From Nautiliaceae bacterium (GTDB lineage: Bacteria > Campylobacterota > Campylobacteria > Campylobacterales > Nautiliaceae), in NCBI GenBank assembly GCA_027062985.1, contig JAMOSR010000120.1, forward strand, positions 1 to 22,873: a stretch of 22,873 nucleotides of DNA. Direction: 5' to 3'. The translations under genes and the position numbers were made by a program. Each line of letters opens with the position of its first letter. Position 1 is the first letter of the stretch. The notes under the pieces were generated by a model. The model was not told the origin of the DNA, did not search any database, and saw nothing but the letters and a program-made list of their open reading frames with translations. Shown piece by piece: positions 1-7,722 of this stretch.

Positions 1-952
1 ATTCAATCTCTTCGTCAATACTCGGGGGATTTTTAACTATTTCTAAAACATTGTTATATTTTTTGTTTAAAACTTCGCTAAATTTGGAAATTTCCGTAAA
101 AATTACCTGCATTCTGTTAAAATACCCCATTCCATTCTTTACAAATTCAATCCTACCCCTCGCAGGTCTTTGAAGATACGAATAAAACAACACATAATTA
201 TCAACAATTCCCCATTTTCCATTTTCCATTTTACATTTTACATTACTCCGTAAGAGTCTGTAATTTAAAAAATTTTCTTTTATAATTTTATATTTAACAC
301 CTTTTTCTTCAAACTCTATTCTTTTTTTATAAAATTCAAGCTTTTCTTCTATACTGCTTGGAAGTATTTGAAAAGGAAATGGACTAATCAGCTCGTCAAT
401 AATTTCCTGATGCCGCTTTTGCTGCCATATCCCGTAAATACATCCGCAATAATCCTGCCTGTACATCTGATTTTCCCTGGCAAACTGCTGTTGTGCCTGA
501 GTGCCTCCTTTTTTGCGGTAATCAACGTTTATAAATTCAACCCCGTACTTTCTTTTAATAACTTTTCCTACATTTTCAAGCTGTTCGTGAGATTTCATAG
601 GAGACATTAAAAGAGAAGTGGTAACTTTATCGTGTCCTTCTTTTTTTGCAAACTGAGCCGCATTTTCAAGAGAAACATCAAAACAGACGCTGCATCTTTT
701 GCCTTTTTCGGGCTCATTTTCCATGCCTTTTGTTTTGTTATACCAAGTAAGATAATCATATTCACCTTCCACATATTCAATTCCCATTTTTTCACATATT
801 CTTTTGGTATCAAGAGAACGGAGTTTAAATTCACTGTAAGGATGAATATTAGGGTCGTAAAAGTAACCTACGATTTTTTCATCTGGATAATCTTCACGCA
901 GGCGTTTTAAAAAATATCCGGCATCTACACTACAACAAAGATGGACAATCAT
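1..952 (-). CDS. queH: Epoxyqueuosine reductase QueH (DUF208), 3' end beyond window
   Basis: QueH reduces epoxyqueuosine to queuosine in tRNA, the last step of the Q pathway, replacing QueG. The frame is open from an ATG at 952 to the window edge (317 codons), so the C-terminus is missing. The family's cysteine pairs are visible: C6-C7 in HLCCSVD, C87/C90 in CSVC and C169/C171 in YCGC; these are expected to hold the Fe-S cluster and redox disulfide. The start is supported by AAAAGG about 7 nt upstream. Residues after about 185 form a C-terminal extension beyond the catalytic core. A seven-base tandem repeat lies in that extension (213-244). queF, an earlier step of the same pathway, is at 4995-5396. 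The gene is divergent from the speE-like gene across 87 bp. Confidence 0.88.
   Translation of the reverse strand, partial: MIVHLCCSVDAGYFLKRLREDYPDEKIVGYFYDPNIHPYSEFKLRSLDTKRICEKMGIEYVEGEYDYLTWYNKTKGMENEPEKGKRCSVCFDVSLENAAQFAKKEGHDKVTTSLLMSPMKSHEQLENVGKVIKRKYGVEFINVDYRKKGGTQAQQQFARENQMYRQDYCGCIYGIWQQKRHQEIIDELISPFPFQILPSSIEEKLEFYKKRIEFEEKGVKYKIIKENFLNYRLLRSNVKCKMENGKWGIVDNYVLFYSYLQRPARGRIEFVKNGMGYFNRMQVIFTEISKFSEVLNKKYNNVLEIVKNPPSIDEEIE
213..244. repeat. Heptanucleotide tandem repeat within queH
   Basis: CATTTTC x2, CATTTTA x2 and a partial CATT occur in tandem (213-244). It lies in the coding sequence of the QueH C-terminal extension (N-V-K-C-K-M-E-N-G-K-W). As seven is not a multiple of three, loss or gain of one unit would shift the frame. 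Confidence 0.75.
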
Positions 953-976
953 AAAAGACCTTTTAAAATTTTTTCG

Positions 977-1020
977 AATATATCAAATTTTTTTGAAAAA
1001 ATAAATTTTTTTGATATATT
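977..1020. promoter_or_regulatory. Mirror-image divergent promoter pair
   Basis: An 11-bp inverted repeat, AATATATCAAA (977-987) and TTTGATATATT (1010-1020), sits between divergent queH and the speE-like gene. Each arm ends in a TATATT that is suitably placed as a -10 box: the right arm for the + strand gene (ATG 1040), the left arm for queH (ATG 952). Both leaders would be under 20 nt. It may be two copies of one promoter or an operator shared by both genes; the sequence does not decide. Confidence 0.45.
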
Positions 1021-1039
1021 AAGCCAAAAAAGGAAACGC

Positions 1040-1537
1040 ATGAGTATAAAATATGAAATGATGGCACTGGTTGGAGGCTGTACAAGTGAAGGTACGAACA
1101 TTTTAGTGCCTGAAAATATAAAAGACGAATTTAAAAAAATAACGATTGCAAAATTTAATATTTATACAAAAGACGACAACAGTGATAAATACGATTTAAT
1201 CATAGAGGAAATTCCAAGCGATATAATAAAAGTTTATGAAAAACTGAATAATGAGGGAATTTATATTACCACTCCTAACTCATTAACCGACAGAAACCTT
1301 TTTGCCAACCTTAGCAAACTTTTTTGGATTGTAATGCCGTTTTATTACTTAGATGAAAACTTAAACGCAAAACCTCTTGTATTTGCCAGCAAAAAATTCC
1401 ACCCTACAGCCGATATTATAAGACACAGAAGCGACTTTGTAGAAGGTACTAAATATTATACTACTGATGTTCATCTAGCAAGCTTTACGCTTCCTAAATA
1501 TATTTTTGAAGAAATAAAAGATGTCATCAGACTTTAA
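1040..1537 (+). CDS. Short spermidine synthase-like protein (SpeE C-terminal part)
   Basis: The 165-residue product resembles the C-terminal two thirds of Helicobacter-type SpeE. Shared landmarks are a GGCT segment near the start (residues 12-15), a hydrophobic VMPFYYL stretch (about 102-108) and a terminal YYTTDVHLASFTLPKYI block. SpeE transfers aminopropyl from decarboxylated SAM to putrescine. The usual N-terminal beta domain (roughly 70-95 residues) is absent, and the glycine-rich SAM motif is not recognisable. AGGA about 8 nt before ATG 1040 supports this start; an in-frame ATG at 941 lies inside queH and lacks a ribosome site. The gene overlaps coaE by 17 nt, and speE is also next to coaE in Helicobacter. 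It may be a degenerate or repurposed enzyme; activity is doubtful. Confidence 0.6.
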   Translation: MSIKYEMMALVGGCTSEGTNILVPENIKDEFKKITIAKFNIYTKDDNSDKYDLIIEEIPSDIIKVYEKLNNEGIYITTPNSLTDRNLFANLSKLFWIVMPFYYLDENLNAKPLVFASKKFHPTADIIRHRSDFVEGTKYYTTDVHLASFTLPKYIFEEIKDVIRL

Positions 1538-2087
1538 AAACGCAATAGTCCTGACAGGAGGTATAGGTACGGGCAAAAGTACCGTAGCCTCTTTTTTAAA
1601 AATGTACGGATATAAAATTATAGATGCGGATAAAATAAGCAAGGAAGTTTTTGAAGAAAAAAAAGAAAAAATAAAAGAAATATTCGGTACAACCGATAGA
1701 AAAAGCCTAAGAAAAATAGTTTTTAACGATAAAGAAAAATTAAAAACTCTTGAAGATTTAATACTTCCCGAGGTTAAAAAAAGAGTACTTGAAAAAGCTC
1801 AGAAATATGAAAAAGACGGAGTTCCTTATTTTGTGGATTTACCTCTCTTTTTTGAAAAACAAAACTACCCTCAATTTAAAAAAATATTGGTTGTATATGC
1901 CCCAAGAGAAATTCAAATAAAAAGAGTAATGAATAGAGACAACAATTCAAAAGATGAGGTGGAGGCGATTCTTAAAAACCAGATGGATATAGAAGAAAAG
2001 AAAAAAAGAGCCGATTTTATAATAGACAATTCAAAAGATTTAAAACATCTCCAAAAAGAAATAGAAAAATTCATCAAAATCTTATAA
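1521..2087 (+). CDS. coaE: Dephospho-CoA kinase
   Basis: CoaE phosphorylates the 3' hydroxyl of dephospho-CoA, the last step of coenzyme A synthesis, in the cytosol. The 188-residue product has a P-loop GGIGTGKST at residues 13-21, an IDADKIS segment at about 34-40 (substrate-binding aspartate), and a VDLPLFFE segment near residue 110 that matches the family's PLLFE motif. The C-terminal basic helix (EEKKKRADFIIDNS) is also typical. Length is slightly below the usual 200. It overlaps the speE-like gene by 17 nt, so the two are probably translationally coupled. No separate promoter is seen. Confidence 0.92.
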   Translation: MSSDFKNAIVLTGGIGTGKSTVASFLKMYGYKIIDADKISKEVFEEKKEKIKEIFGTTDRKSLRKIVFNDKEKLKTLEDLILPEVKKRVLEKAQKYEKDGVPYFVDLPLFFEKQNYPQFKKILVVYAPREIQIKRVMNRDNNSKDEVEAILKNQMDIEEKKKRADFIIDNSKDLKHLQKEIEKFIKIL

Positions 2088-2101
2088 CTTTTTGTTATAA
2101 T
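2082..2101 (+). promoter_or_regulatory. Extended -10 promoter overlapping a 19-nt palindrome
   Basis: TTATAACTTTTTGTTATAA (2082-2100) is a perfect 7-bp dyad with a five-base spacer, and it overlaps the coaE stop codon. Its right arm gives TGTTATAAT, an extended -10 with TATAAT at 2096-2101. The start point would be near 2108, just before the strong AGGAGGGG ribosome site of the 77-residue gene. The dyad could be an operator or simply the AT-rich promoter. Confidence 0.5.
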
Positions 2102-2121
2102 AAATCAAAAAGGAGGGGAAA

Positions 2122-2355
2122 ATGAAAAAAACTATACCAATTACCACAATACCTTTAGCAAATACAAAAGAAGGTGTAATTTCCATCACCCACATTGAAG
2201 AACCATACGGAGAAGGCAGTAAACCGGTAGTCAGCATCGGTATTTCGCTTGACGGAGAAGAGAGTAAGCCTGATTGGAAAGCTCATATTCCTTATGAAAA
2301 CATAGACGATGTTATAGAGGCTCTTAAAGAGGCAAAAGAGAAATTCGGAAAATAG
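2122..2355 (+). CDS. Small acidic protein of unknown function (77 aa)
   Basis: I do not recognise this family. The frame is supported by a very strong ribosome site (AGGAGGGG about 5 nt before the ATG) and by its own extended -10 promoter. The product has no signal peptide, membrane segment or cysteine. It reads as several short beta-strand-like stretches (PITTIPLA, VISITHIEE, PVVSIGISL) followed by a C-terminal helix (about residues 61-76, DDVIEALKEAKEKF), which suggests a small beta-alpha domain. It lies after coaE on the + strand and converges on the methyltransferase gene. Codon use is like its neighbours. Confidence 0.7.
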   Translation: MKKTIPITTIPLANTKEGVISITHIEEPYGEGSKPVVSIGISLDGEESKPDWKAHIPYENIDDVIEALKEAKEKFGK

Positions 2356-2380
2356 ATTTTCTCTTTAAGACTCTTTTTTT
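2335..2380. terminator. Possible bidirectional terminator between convergent genes
   Basis: AAAGAGAAA (2335-2343) pairs with TTTCTCTTT (2358-2366) across a 14-nt loop, and a run of seven or more T follows at about 2373-2380 on the + strand. The stem overlaps the ends of both convergent genes. It is AU-rich and weak. Confidence 0.35.
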
Positions 2381-3261
2381 ATTTTAGTAAAGAAAAAACC
2401 GCTGTAAGCATTATGGGGAATAATTCTTATACATTTTTTAACATCAGGATTATATTGTTTATTTTCCCACTCTGTAATTCCCTCTTGAATATTGGCTATC
2501 GGTAAATCAATCTTTAAAACTTTTGCGTTATCATATCTGCTTAAAAGAAAATCTATTACCTCTTCGTTTTCTTCCGGAGAAAAAGTACAAGTTGCATATA
2601 TCATCTCACCTCCCGGTTTTAATGCTTCAAAAGCGGATATTATAAGTTCTTTTTGAAGTTTTGAAAATCTTCTAACTCTTTTTAAATTCCACCAGGTAAT
2701 TCCTTCGTTAAGGTCTATATGAGCCTCGCTGCTGCAAGGAGCATCCAAAAAAACTTTATCAAATAAAGCACCTGTGGCTTTATAAACAAATCTTCCGTCT
2801 TTATTGTAAGTCTGAATATTTTTTGCGCCGTGTTCTTTAAAATTTCTTTTCATTCTAAAAAATCTTTTTTTATCAGGTTCTACCGCACTGACTTTATCCG
2901 CTTTTTCACTGAAAATAAGACTTTTGCCCCCTGGAGCAGCCGCCAAATCCAATACCCAGTCATTTTTGTCAATATCAAGAGAATTGGCTGCAATTATAGA
3001 AGAGAGATTTTGAATATATATTTTATTGGCCGTATAAGGTTTTGATTTGGTAATTTTTTTTCTCTCTTCCATAGGAAGAGTATAAACATAATCGTTCCAA
3101 TCAACTTTTTTTGGAAAATAGCCCTCTTTTTTCAACTCTTCAATAGTCTCCAAACCCGCTTTATGACGGTTTATTCTAAAAGAAAACTCTTTTTTTTCCT
3201 TTAAACCTTCAAGTATTTTAGGATTTATTTTATTAATTCTTTCAAAAAAAACATTTTCCAT
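2365..3261 (-). CDS. RsmB/RsmF-type rRNA/tRNA cytosine-C5 methyltransferase
   Basis: A SAM-dependent enzyme of the NOL1/NOP2/Sun family that methylates cytosine C5 in rRNA or tRNA. The 298-residue product has the SAM motif LDLAAAPGGK (about 104-113), the motif IV cysteine in DAPCSS (C176) and the catalytic motif VI cysteine in ATCTFSPEEN (C225). It ends with the HNAYSGFFFTKI block typical of the family. There is no N-terminal NusB-like domain as in E. coli RsmB, so it is closer to the short RsmF or archaeal-like form, and its target cannot be told from sequence. It is the last gene of the run from dnaA, 8 nt after the Hpt gene. Confidence 0.85.
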   Translation of the reverse strand: MENVFFERINKINPKILEGLKEKKEFSFRINRHKAGLETIEELKKEGYFPKKVDWNDYVYTLPMEERKKITKSKPYTANKIYIQNLSSIIAANSLDIDKNDWVLDLAAAPGGKSLIFSEKADKVSAVEPDKKRFFRMKRNFKEHGAKNIQTYNKDGRFVYKATGALFDKVFLDAPCSSEAHIDLNEGITWWNLKRVRRFSKLQKELIISAFEALKPGGEMIYATCTFSPEENEEVIDFLLSRYDNAKVLKIDLPIANIQEGITEWENKQYNPDVKKCIRIIPHNAYSGFFFTKIKKES

Positions 3262-3269
3262 ATTCTGCC

Positions 3270-3650
3270 TTAATGAGGAACTTTTAAAACTTTAGGATTT
3301 ATAGGGGAAATTTCTCTGTTTTCATTAATATCGTTATACCACGTATGAAACTGCTCAGCTACGTCAAAAAGCCAGTCTATAAGCTTTTCGTCAACAGGTT
3401 TACCGTTTCTGTATTTTTCAAGCACGCCTTCTACAAAATGTGCAAAATTGTTTATTCTTTTTAATTTTAAAAAAGCGGTGGCTGATTTTAAATTATGAAA
3501 CATTCTAAAAAGGTCGTTTATCGCATCCTTATCGGTATAAAGTGTTTCAATAACCAAATCAATAGTATCTTCAATAGAATCCAAAAGCATTAAAAATTCT
3601 TCTACTATTTCACTGTCAAATTCCGAATATAAATAATCCTGAACTCCCAT
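3270..3650 (-). CDS. Stand-alone Hpt (histidine phosphotransfer) domain protein
   Basis: The 126-residue protein has the Hpt signature around FRMFHNLKSATAFL, with phospho-accepting His at residue 52 and the following lysine and small residues that pack the helix. Such domains relay phosphate between a hybrid kinase and a response regulator, or act in CheA-like systems. It has no kinase, receiver or membrane part. Its start overlaps the thyX stop as TAATG, so translation is probably coupled to thyX. No kinase or regulator partner is encoded in the window. The C-terminal 30 residues look disordered. Confidence 0.8.
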   Translation of the reverse strand: MGVQDYLYSEFDSEIVEEFLMLLDSIEDTIDLVIETLYTDKDAINDLFRMFHNLKSATAFLKLKRINNFAHFVEGVLEKYRNGKPVDEKLIDWLFDVAEQFHTWYNDINENREISPINPKVLKVPH

Positions 3651-4993
3651 TAAATTAACCTATTATAGTCTTCAAACTCCAACTTCCATACCTTTATACC
3701 GCAAAATCTTTCACCTTCCGGACATATCGGTCTTATCTTTTGTTGATACCTAAGAGCACATGGAGGAAGAAACTTATCAGCCGCACTTACTCCATGGTTT
3801 CTAAGCTGACGCACCTGTTCGTAAACAATATCGAAAATTTCCTCCTGAGCGTTATAACAAAGCCTCATTTGAGCTTTATGAGCAAATGCCTGAAAATCGT
3901 TATGCTCTACAATTTCTATATTATGGGCGTTTAAAAGAGCATAAGCGGCTTCGCAAAAGCCTATTTTTTCTTTTTGATTTTCAAAAAAATCATATGAATA
4001 CTCAACCGCTTCTTTATAAAGATTTTCTACTTCTTTTACTATTGGAGGAATATAATAATCTCTTTTATAAATACTCTCTAAAGAAGGTCTAACAGCTAAA
4101 GAACGGCGATGGCGCTGGTTTTGGGCATCCGCCGATAAAGAGAGCTTTATATATGAATTAAAACTCCCAAGAATTGCTTCGTCAAGAAACATATTCGAAA
4201 CTCTTAAAACTCCCGCATAATTTTCGTTCAAATCAAAATCATAATCCACTATATCGAAAACTTTAACTTTTTCATTTTTTATTTTATGTCTGCTTTTTAT
4301 TTTTTCCAAATCAATAGAAGGAAACACTGCTTTTTCGTTTTGGGCAAACTCTATTAAAGGCTCTAAATCGGAATCGATTTTTATCATCTCTTCTTTTAAC
4401 TGTCTTACAAATTCCATTCCCTCTTCCCTGGCTTCAGGAAGCGCTTTTGCGGCGTTTATATATCTAAGAGCGGTAATAACGTTTATGGTATGATACAAAT
4501 GAGCGTTCATACCCACAGGCAATAGATATCTGGCAAATTCCTGAGCTCTTTTTTTTGCCTCTTTTTTCTTAAATTTCGGCAAAACGTTTTCAATAACAGG
4601 AGTTAATTTTTCAATAAGCTTTTCATAATATAAAAACATTTTTTCATAATATTTTTGCCATTTGTCTTTATCCGCGTTTTTGGGATAAGTAAAATTTTCT
4701 ATTTTCATTTTTGCATAACGCTGACTTACCTGTTCAGAATTATAAAATGGATGAGCGTGTAAAAATCTCCATATTAAAAGTCTGCTCATCCCTTCTATTA
4801 AAAACGTAAAATGATAATGCATAAGAGTGGTATGGTGTCCCGCTTTAAAAATAGAATCTAAAAGATTGCTCTTTTTCTCCCACTCAGCCGCATCTTCAGG
4901 CGTTATAATATGTTTTCCAAAATAGCAGCTTCTCGCACTTCCAACTGCTATATCCGTTGGTTTATATAAACTTTTTAAAGCGGTTACTTTCAT
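3650..4993 (-). CDS. thyX: Long (two-domain) FAD-dependent thymidylate synthase ThyX
   Basis: ThyX makes dTMP from dUMP with methylene-THF, FAD and NAD(P)H. At 447 residues this is about twice the standard length and looks like two ThyX-like halves. The N-terminal half has the GHHTTLMHYHFTFLIEGMSR block (52-71) followed by a degenerate motif, HAH-PFYNSEQV-S (79-90). The C-terminal half carries the exact RHR-x7-S signature at R294-S304 (RHRRSLAVRPS) and later MRLCYNAQEEI, like the family's conserved R-x-C-x-x-AQ-x-E-I block. Three cysteines near the end (C412, C424, C431) could bind metal. Chlamydial ThyX is also long. The gene lies 1 nt after queF. Confidence 0.85.
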   Translation of the reverse strand: MKVTALKSLYKPTDIAVGSARSCYFGKHIITPEDAAEWEKKSNLLDSIFKAGHHTTLMHYHFTFLIEGMSRLLIWRFLHAHPFYNSEQVSQRYAKMKIENFTYPKNADKDKWQKYYEKMFLYYEKLIEKLTPVIENVLPKFKKKEAKKRAQEFARYLLPVGMNAHLYHTINVITALRYINAAKALPEAREEGMEFVRQLKEEMIKIDSDLEPLIEFAQNEKAVFPSIDLEKIKSRHKIKNEKVKVFDIVDYDFDLNENYAGVLRVSNMFLDEAILGSFNSYIKLSLSADAQNQRHRRSLAVRPSLESIYKRDYYIPPIVKEVENLYKEAVEYSYDFFENQKEKIGFCEAAYALLNAHNIEIVEHNDFQAFAHKAQMRLCYNAQEEIFDIVYEQVRQLRNHGVSAADKFLPPCALRYQQKIRPICPEGERFCGIKVWKLEFEDYNRLI

Positions 4994-4994
4994 A

Positions 4995-5396
4995 TTACAG
5001 TTCTTTTTCTATTTTTTCGCTGTCTATTTCTATAACGGTATGTACGTTTCCTCTTGGATTAAAATCCATAACTATTCTCATCCATTTAGGTTTTAATTTA
5101 CTATATAATGTATCGAATATTTCATTTGCACTGTCTTCATGGGATATATACCTGTTCATAAAAGAGTTTATATAAAGTTTAAGCGCTTTAAGCTCCACTA
5201 CCCATTCGTTAGGAATATATTCAAGGTAAACGGTGGCAAAATCAGGATATCCGGAACGAGGGCATTTGCACATAAACTCCGGAAGAGTAATTTTAATCAA
5301 ATAATTCTTTTTATGCTTATTAGGCCATATTTCCATATTTTCCGGATTAAATTCAACAATTTCTTTTTCACCGTATTTTAATTTTCCATGTTCCAT
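4995..5396 (-). CDS. queF: NADPH-dependent preQ0 reductase QueF (type I)
   Basis: QueF reduces 7-cyano-7-deazaguanine (preQ0) to preQ1 in queuosine synthesis. The 133-residue length fits the short, unimodular type I. The catalytic Cys45 and Asp52 are in CKCPRSGYPD, and the family NADPH motif reads ELKALKLY (68-75). The conserved HED follows at residues 86-88. It lies between gyrB (16 nt upstream) and thyX (1 nt downstream), in the run of genes from dnaA. The ribosome site is GGAG about 8 nt before the ATG. Together with queH at the window edge it indicates a queuosine pathway. Confidence 0.95.
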   Translation of the reverse strand: MEHGKLKYGEKEIVEFNPENMEIWPNKHKKNYLIKITLPEFMCKCPRSGYPDFATVYLEYIPNEWVVELKALKLYINSFMNRYISHEDSANEIFDTLYSKLKPKWMRIVMDFNPRGNVHTVIEIDSEKIEKEL

Positions 5397-5412
5397 TTTT
5401 CATTCTCCACTT

Positions 5413-7689
5413 TTATATGTCTATATTTTCAACTTCTTTTGCGTTTGCCTGGATATATTCCCTTCTAGGTCCAACTTCGTTACCCATAAACAATTCAAAC
5501 TGTTTAGCGGCTTCCTGGGCATCTTCTAAAGTAACCTGTACCAAAACCCTGTTTTCAGGGTCCATGGTTGTATCCCAAAGCTGTTCTGGATTCATTTCAC
5601 CAAGCCCTTTGTACCGTTGAATATGGGCTCCCTGTCTTGCTTTTTTTATAACTTCGTCCAAAAGTTCGAGATAATCTCCTTTTACCAAATCTTTATACTC
5701 TTTTAATTTTTCATATACCTTTTTTGCTTCCAAAAACAGAGGATGATTTAGCAGTTTTTCATCTATAGTAATTTCTTCAAGACCTCTGTTTGTTTGAATA
5801 TAATAATGATTATCATGCTTTGAAATAACGCTAAACCCGAATTTTTTAAGATGTTCTTCAAGTTCCTCAAGATTTCCGTTTTCTATCATAAACCTTATAA
5901 CTTCGGGAACGTTAAATCTTTTTGTAAGCTTTTCCAACAACAGCTTATAATAAGCGGCGTATTTTAAAAGTTCTTTAAGCTCAGGTTTTCCAACCCCCTC
6001 TATTTCAATGGAATTTATACCCTGTTCTATTAAAAACTCGTTAAGTTCCTTATCGTCTTTTAAGTATTTTTCTATTTTTCCTTTTTTATACCTGTAAAGA
6101 GGAGGCTGGGCTATATAAAGATATCCTCTCTCAATCAATTCTCTTAAATGGTTAAAGAAAAACGTCATAATAAGAGTTTGAATATGACTTCCGTCAACAT
6201 CGGCATCCGTCATAATAATAATTTTTTTATATCTTGATTTATCTGCGTCAAAATCATTTCCTATACCGGTACCAAGGGCAGTTATAATATTTTTTATCTC
6301 TTCGCTGCTAAGGGCCTTTGCATCACTTGATTTTTGAGTATTTAAAATTTTACCTCTCAACGGTAAAATAGCCTGAAAATACCTATCTCTTCCCTGTTTT
6401 GCGCTTCCTCCCGCACTATCACCCTCAACTAAATAGAGTTCTGCCTCATCCGGATTTTTCGTTTGACAATCGGCAAGTTTTCCAGGAAGAGTCCCGACTC
6501 CTATTTTGGTCTGTTTTCTTGTCAAATCCCTGGCTTTTTTAGCCGCTATTCTGCTTTTTGCCGCTTCAATGGCCTTTTGGGCTATAATTTTAGCCGTATT
6601 AGGATTTTCTTCAAAATATCTTGTTAAATATTCATAAGTTACTTTTTGAACTATAGGTTTTACATAACTGCTTCCAAGTTTTCCTTTTGTCTGTCCCTCA
6701 AACTGAGGTTCGCTCATTTTTATACTTATAACGGCATTAAGACCTTCTTTAACGTCATCCCCTACAATTTTTATATTTTCTTTTAGTTTCATATTTTTAT
6801 TTATGTAGTTTATAATAGCCTTGCTAAGACCCGCTTTAAAACCGCTTTCGTGAGTTCCGCCCTCCGGTGTGCGAATATTGTTTACGAAACTTAAAACCTT
6901 TTCGTCATATCCAGTATCATAGCATAAAGCTACCTCAACGTCTAAAGCTTTTTCCTCATCGCTGTAGTGTTCGTTATAATAAATAACATCCGTTATACAC
7001 TCTTTTGTACTTAATGTCTTTACAAAATCCTTAATACCGCCCTCAAAATGGTATACTTCTTTTACTCCGTCTATCTCATTTTCAAAATAGATGGTAATGT
7101 TAGGATTAAGGTAAGCAAGTTCTTTTAATCTTTTTCTTAATATATCGCTGCTAAATTGAGTTGTTTCGAATATTTCCTCATCCGGCCAGAATTGGATGGT
7201 GGTACCGGTTCTGTTTGTGGTTCCTATAACTTCTAAATCGGTAACCGGTTTTCCTCTCTCAAACACCTGTTGCCATATTTTACCGTCTCTTTTAATAGTC
7301 ATAATAAGTTTTTTACTTAAGGCGTTAACAACGGATACACCTACTCCGTGAAGTCCTCCTGATACTTTATAGGTTTTATTGTCAAATTTTCCACCTGCAT
7401 GAAGTACCGTAAGAACAACCGTAGCGGCAGGTATTTTTTCTTCAGGATGAATATCTACCGGAATTCCCCTTCCGTTGTCTGAAATAGTAACGCTTCCGTC
7501 TTTATTTACTTTTACTTTTATTTCTGTGGCATATCCGGCCATTGCTTCGTCAATGGCATTGTCAACCACTTCGTATATAAGATGGTGAAGACCTCTGACT
7601 CCGGTATCTCCGATATACATACCAGGTCTTTTTCTTACAGCCTCAAGACCTTTTAAAACTTTAATACTATTAGCACCGTAATTTGCCAT
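5413..7689 (-). CDS. gyrB: DNA gyrase subunit B
   Basis: GyrB is the ATPase and TOPRIM subunit of DNA gyrase, which introduces negative supercoils with GyrA. At 758 residues it matches the short type without the E. coli insert. The GHKL ATPase is at the N-terminus: catalytic E40 and N44 in YEVVDNAIDE, DNGRGIP (71-77), HAGGKF (97-102) and GGLHGVG (111-117). The TOPRIM domain has E422 in LVEGDSAGGSA and D495/D497/D499 in TDADVDGSH. The C-terminal RYKGLGEMNPEQLW block is present. It follows dnaN by 33 nt, in the conserved order dnaA-dnaN-gyrB. The ribosome site AAGGA precedes the ATG. Confidence 0.98.
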   Translation of the reverse strand: MANYGANSIKVLKGLEAVRKRPGMYIGDTGVRGLHHLIYEVVDNAIDEAMAGYATEIKVKVNKDGSVTISDNGRGIPVDIHPEEKIPAATVVLTVLHAGGKFDNKTYKVSGGLHGVGVSVVNALSKKLIMTIKRDGKIWQQVFERGKPVTDLEVIGTTNRTGTTIQFWPDEEIFETTQFSSDILRKRLKELAYLNPNITIYFENEIDGVKEVYHFEGGIKDFVKTLSTKECITDVIYYNEHYSDEEKALDVEVALCYDTGYDEKVLSFVNNIRTPEGGTHESGFKAGLSKAIINYINKNMKLKENIKIVGDDVKEGLNAVISIKMSEPQFEGQTKGKLGSSYVKPIVQKVTYEYLTRYFEENPNTAKIIAQKAIEAAKSRIAAKKARDLTRKQTKIGVGTLPGKLADCQTKNPDEAELYLVEGDSAGGSAKQGRDRYFQAILPLRGKILNTQKSSDAKALSSEEIKNIITALGTGIGNDFDADKSRYKKIIIMTDADVDGSHIQTLIMTFFFNHLRELIERGYLYIAQPPLYRYKKGKIEKYLKDDKELNEFLIEQGINSIEIEGVGKPELKELLKYAAYYKLLLEKLTKRFNVPEVIRFMIENGNLEELEEHLKKFGFSVISKHDNHYYIQTNRGLEEITIDEKLLNHPLFLEAKKVYEKLKEYKDLVKGDYLELLDEVIKKARQGAHIQRYKGLGEMNPEQLWDTTMDPENRVLVQVTLEDAQEAAKQFELFMGNEVGPRREYIQANAKEVENIDI

Positions 7690-7722
7690 TCAGTTCCTTT
7701 TAGCTACTTTTTAATAATTATA

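Noticed and set aside
632..910. Open frame of 92 codons on the + strand, opposite queH
   Set aside because: Phe-rich translation typical of the antisense of an AT-rich gene, no ribosome site, and QueH is clear on the other strand.
941..1039. N-terminal extension of the speE-like gene from ATG 941
   Set aside because: It lies inside queH and over the promoter dyad, has no ribosome site, and encodes a Lys/Phe/Asn-rich stretch with no SpeE similarity. ATG 1040 has AGGA at good distance.
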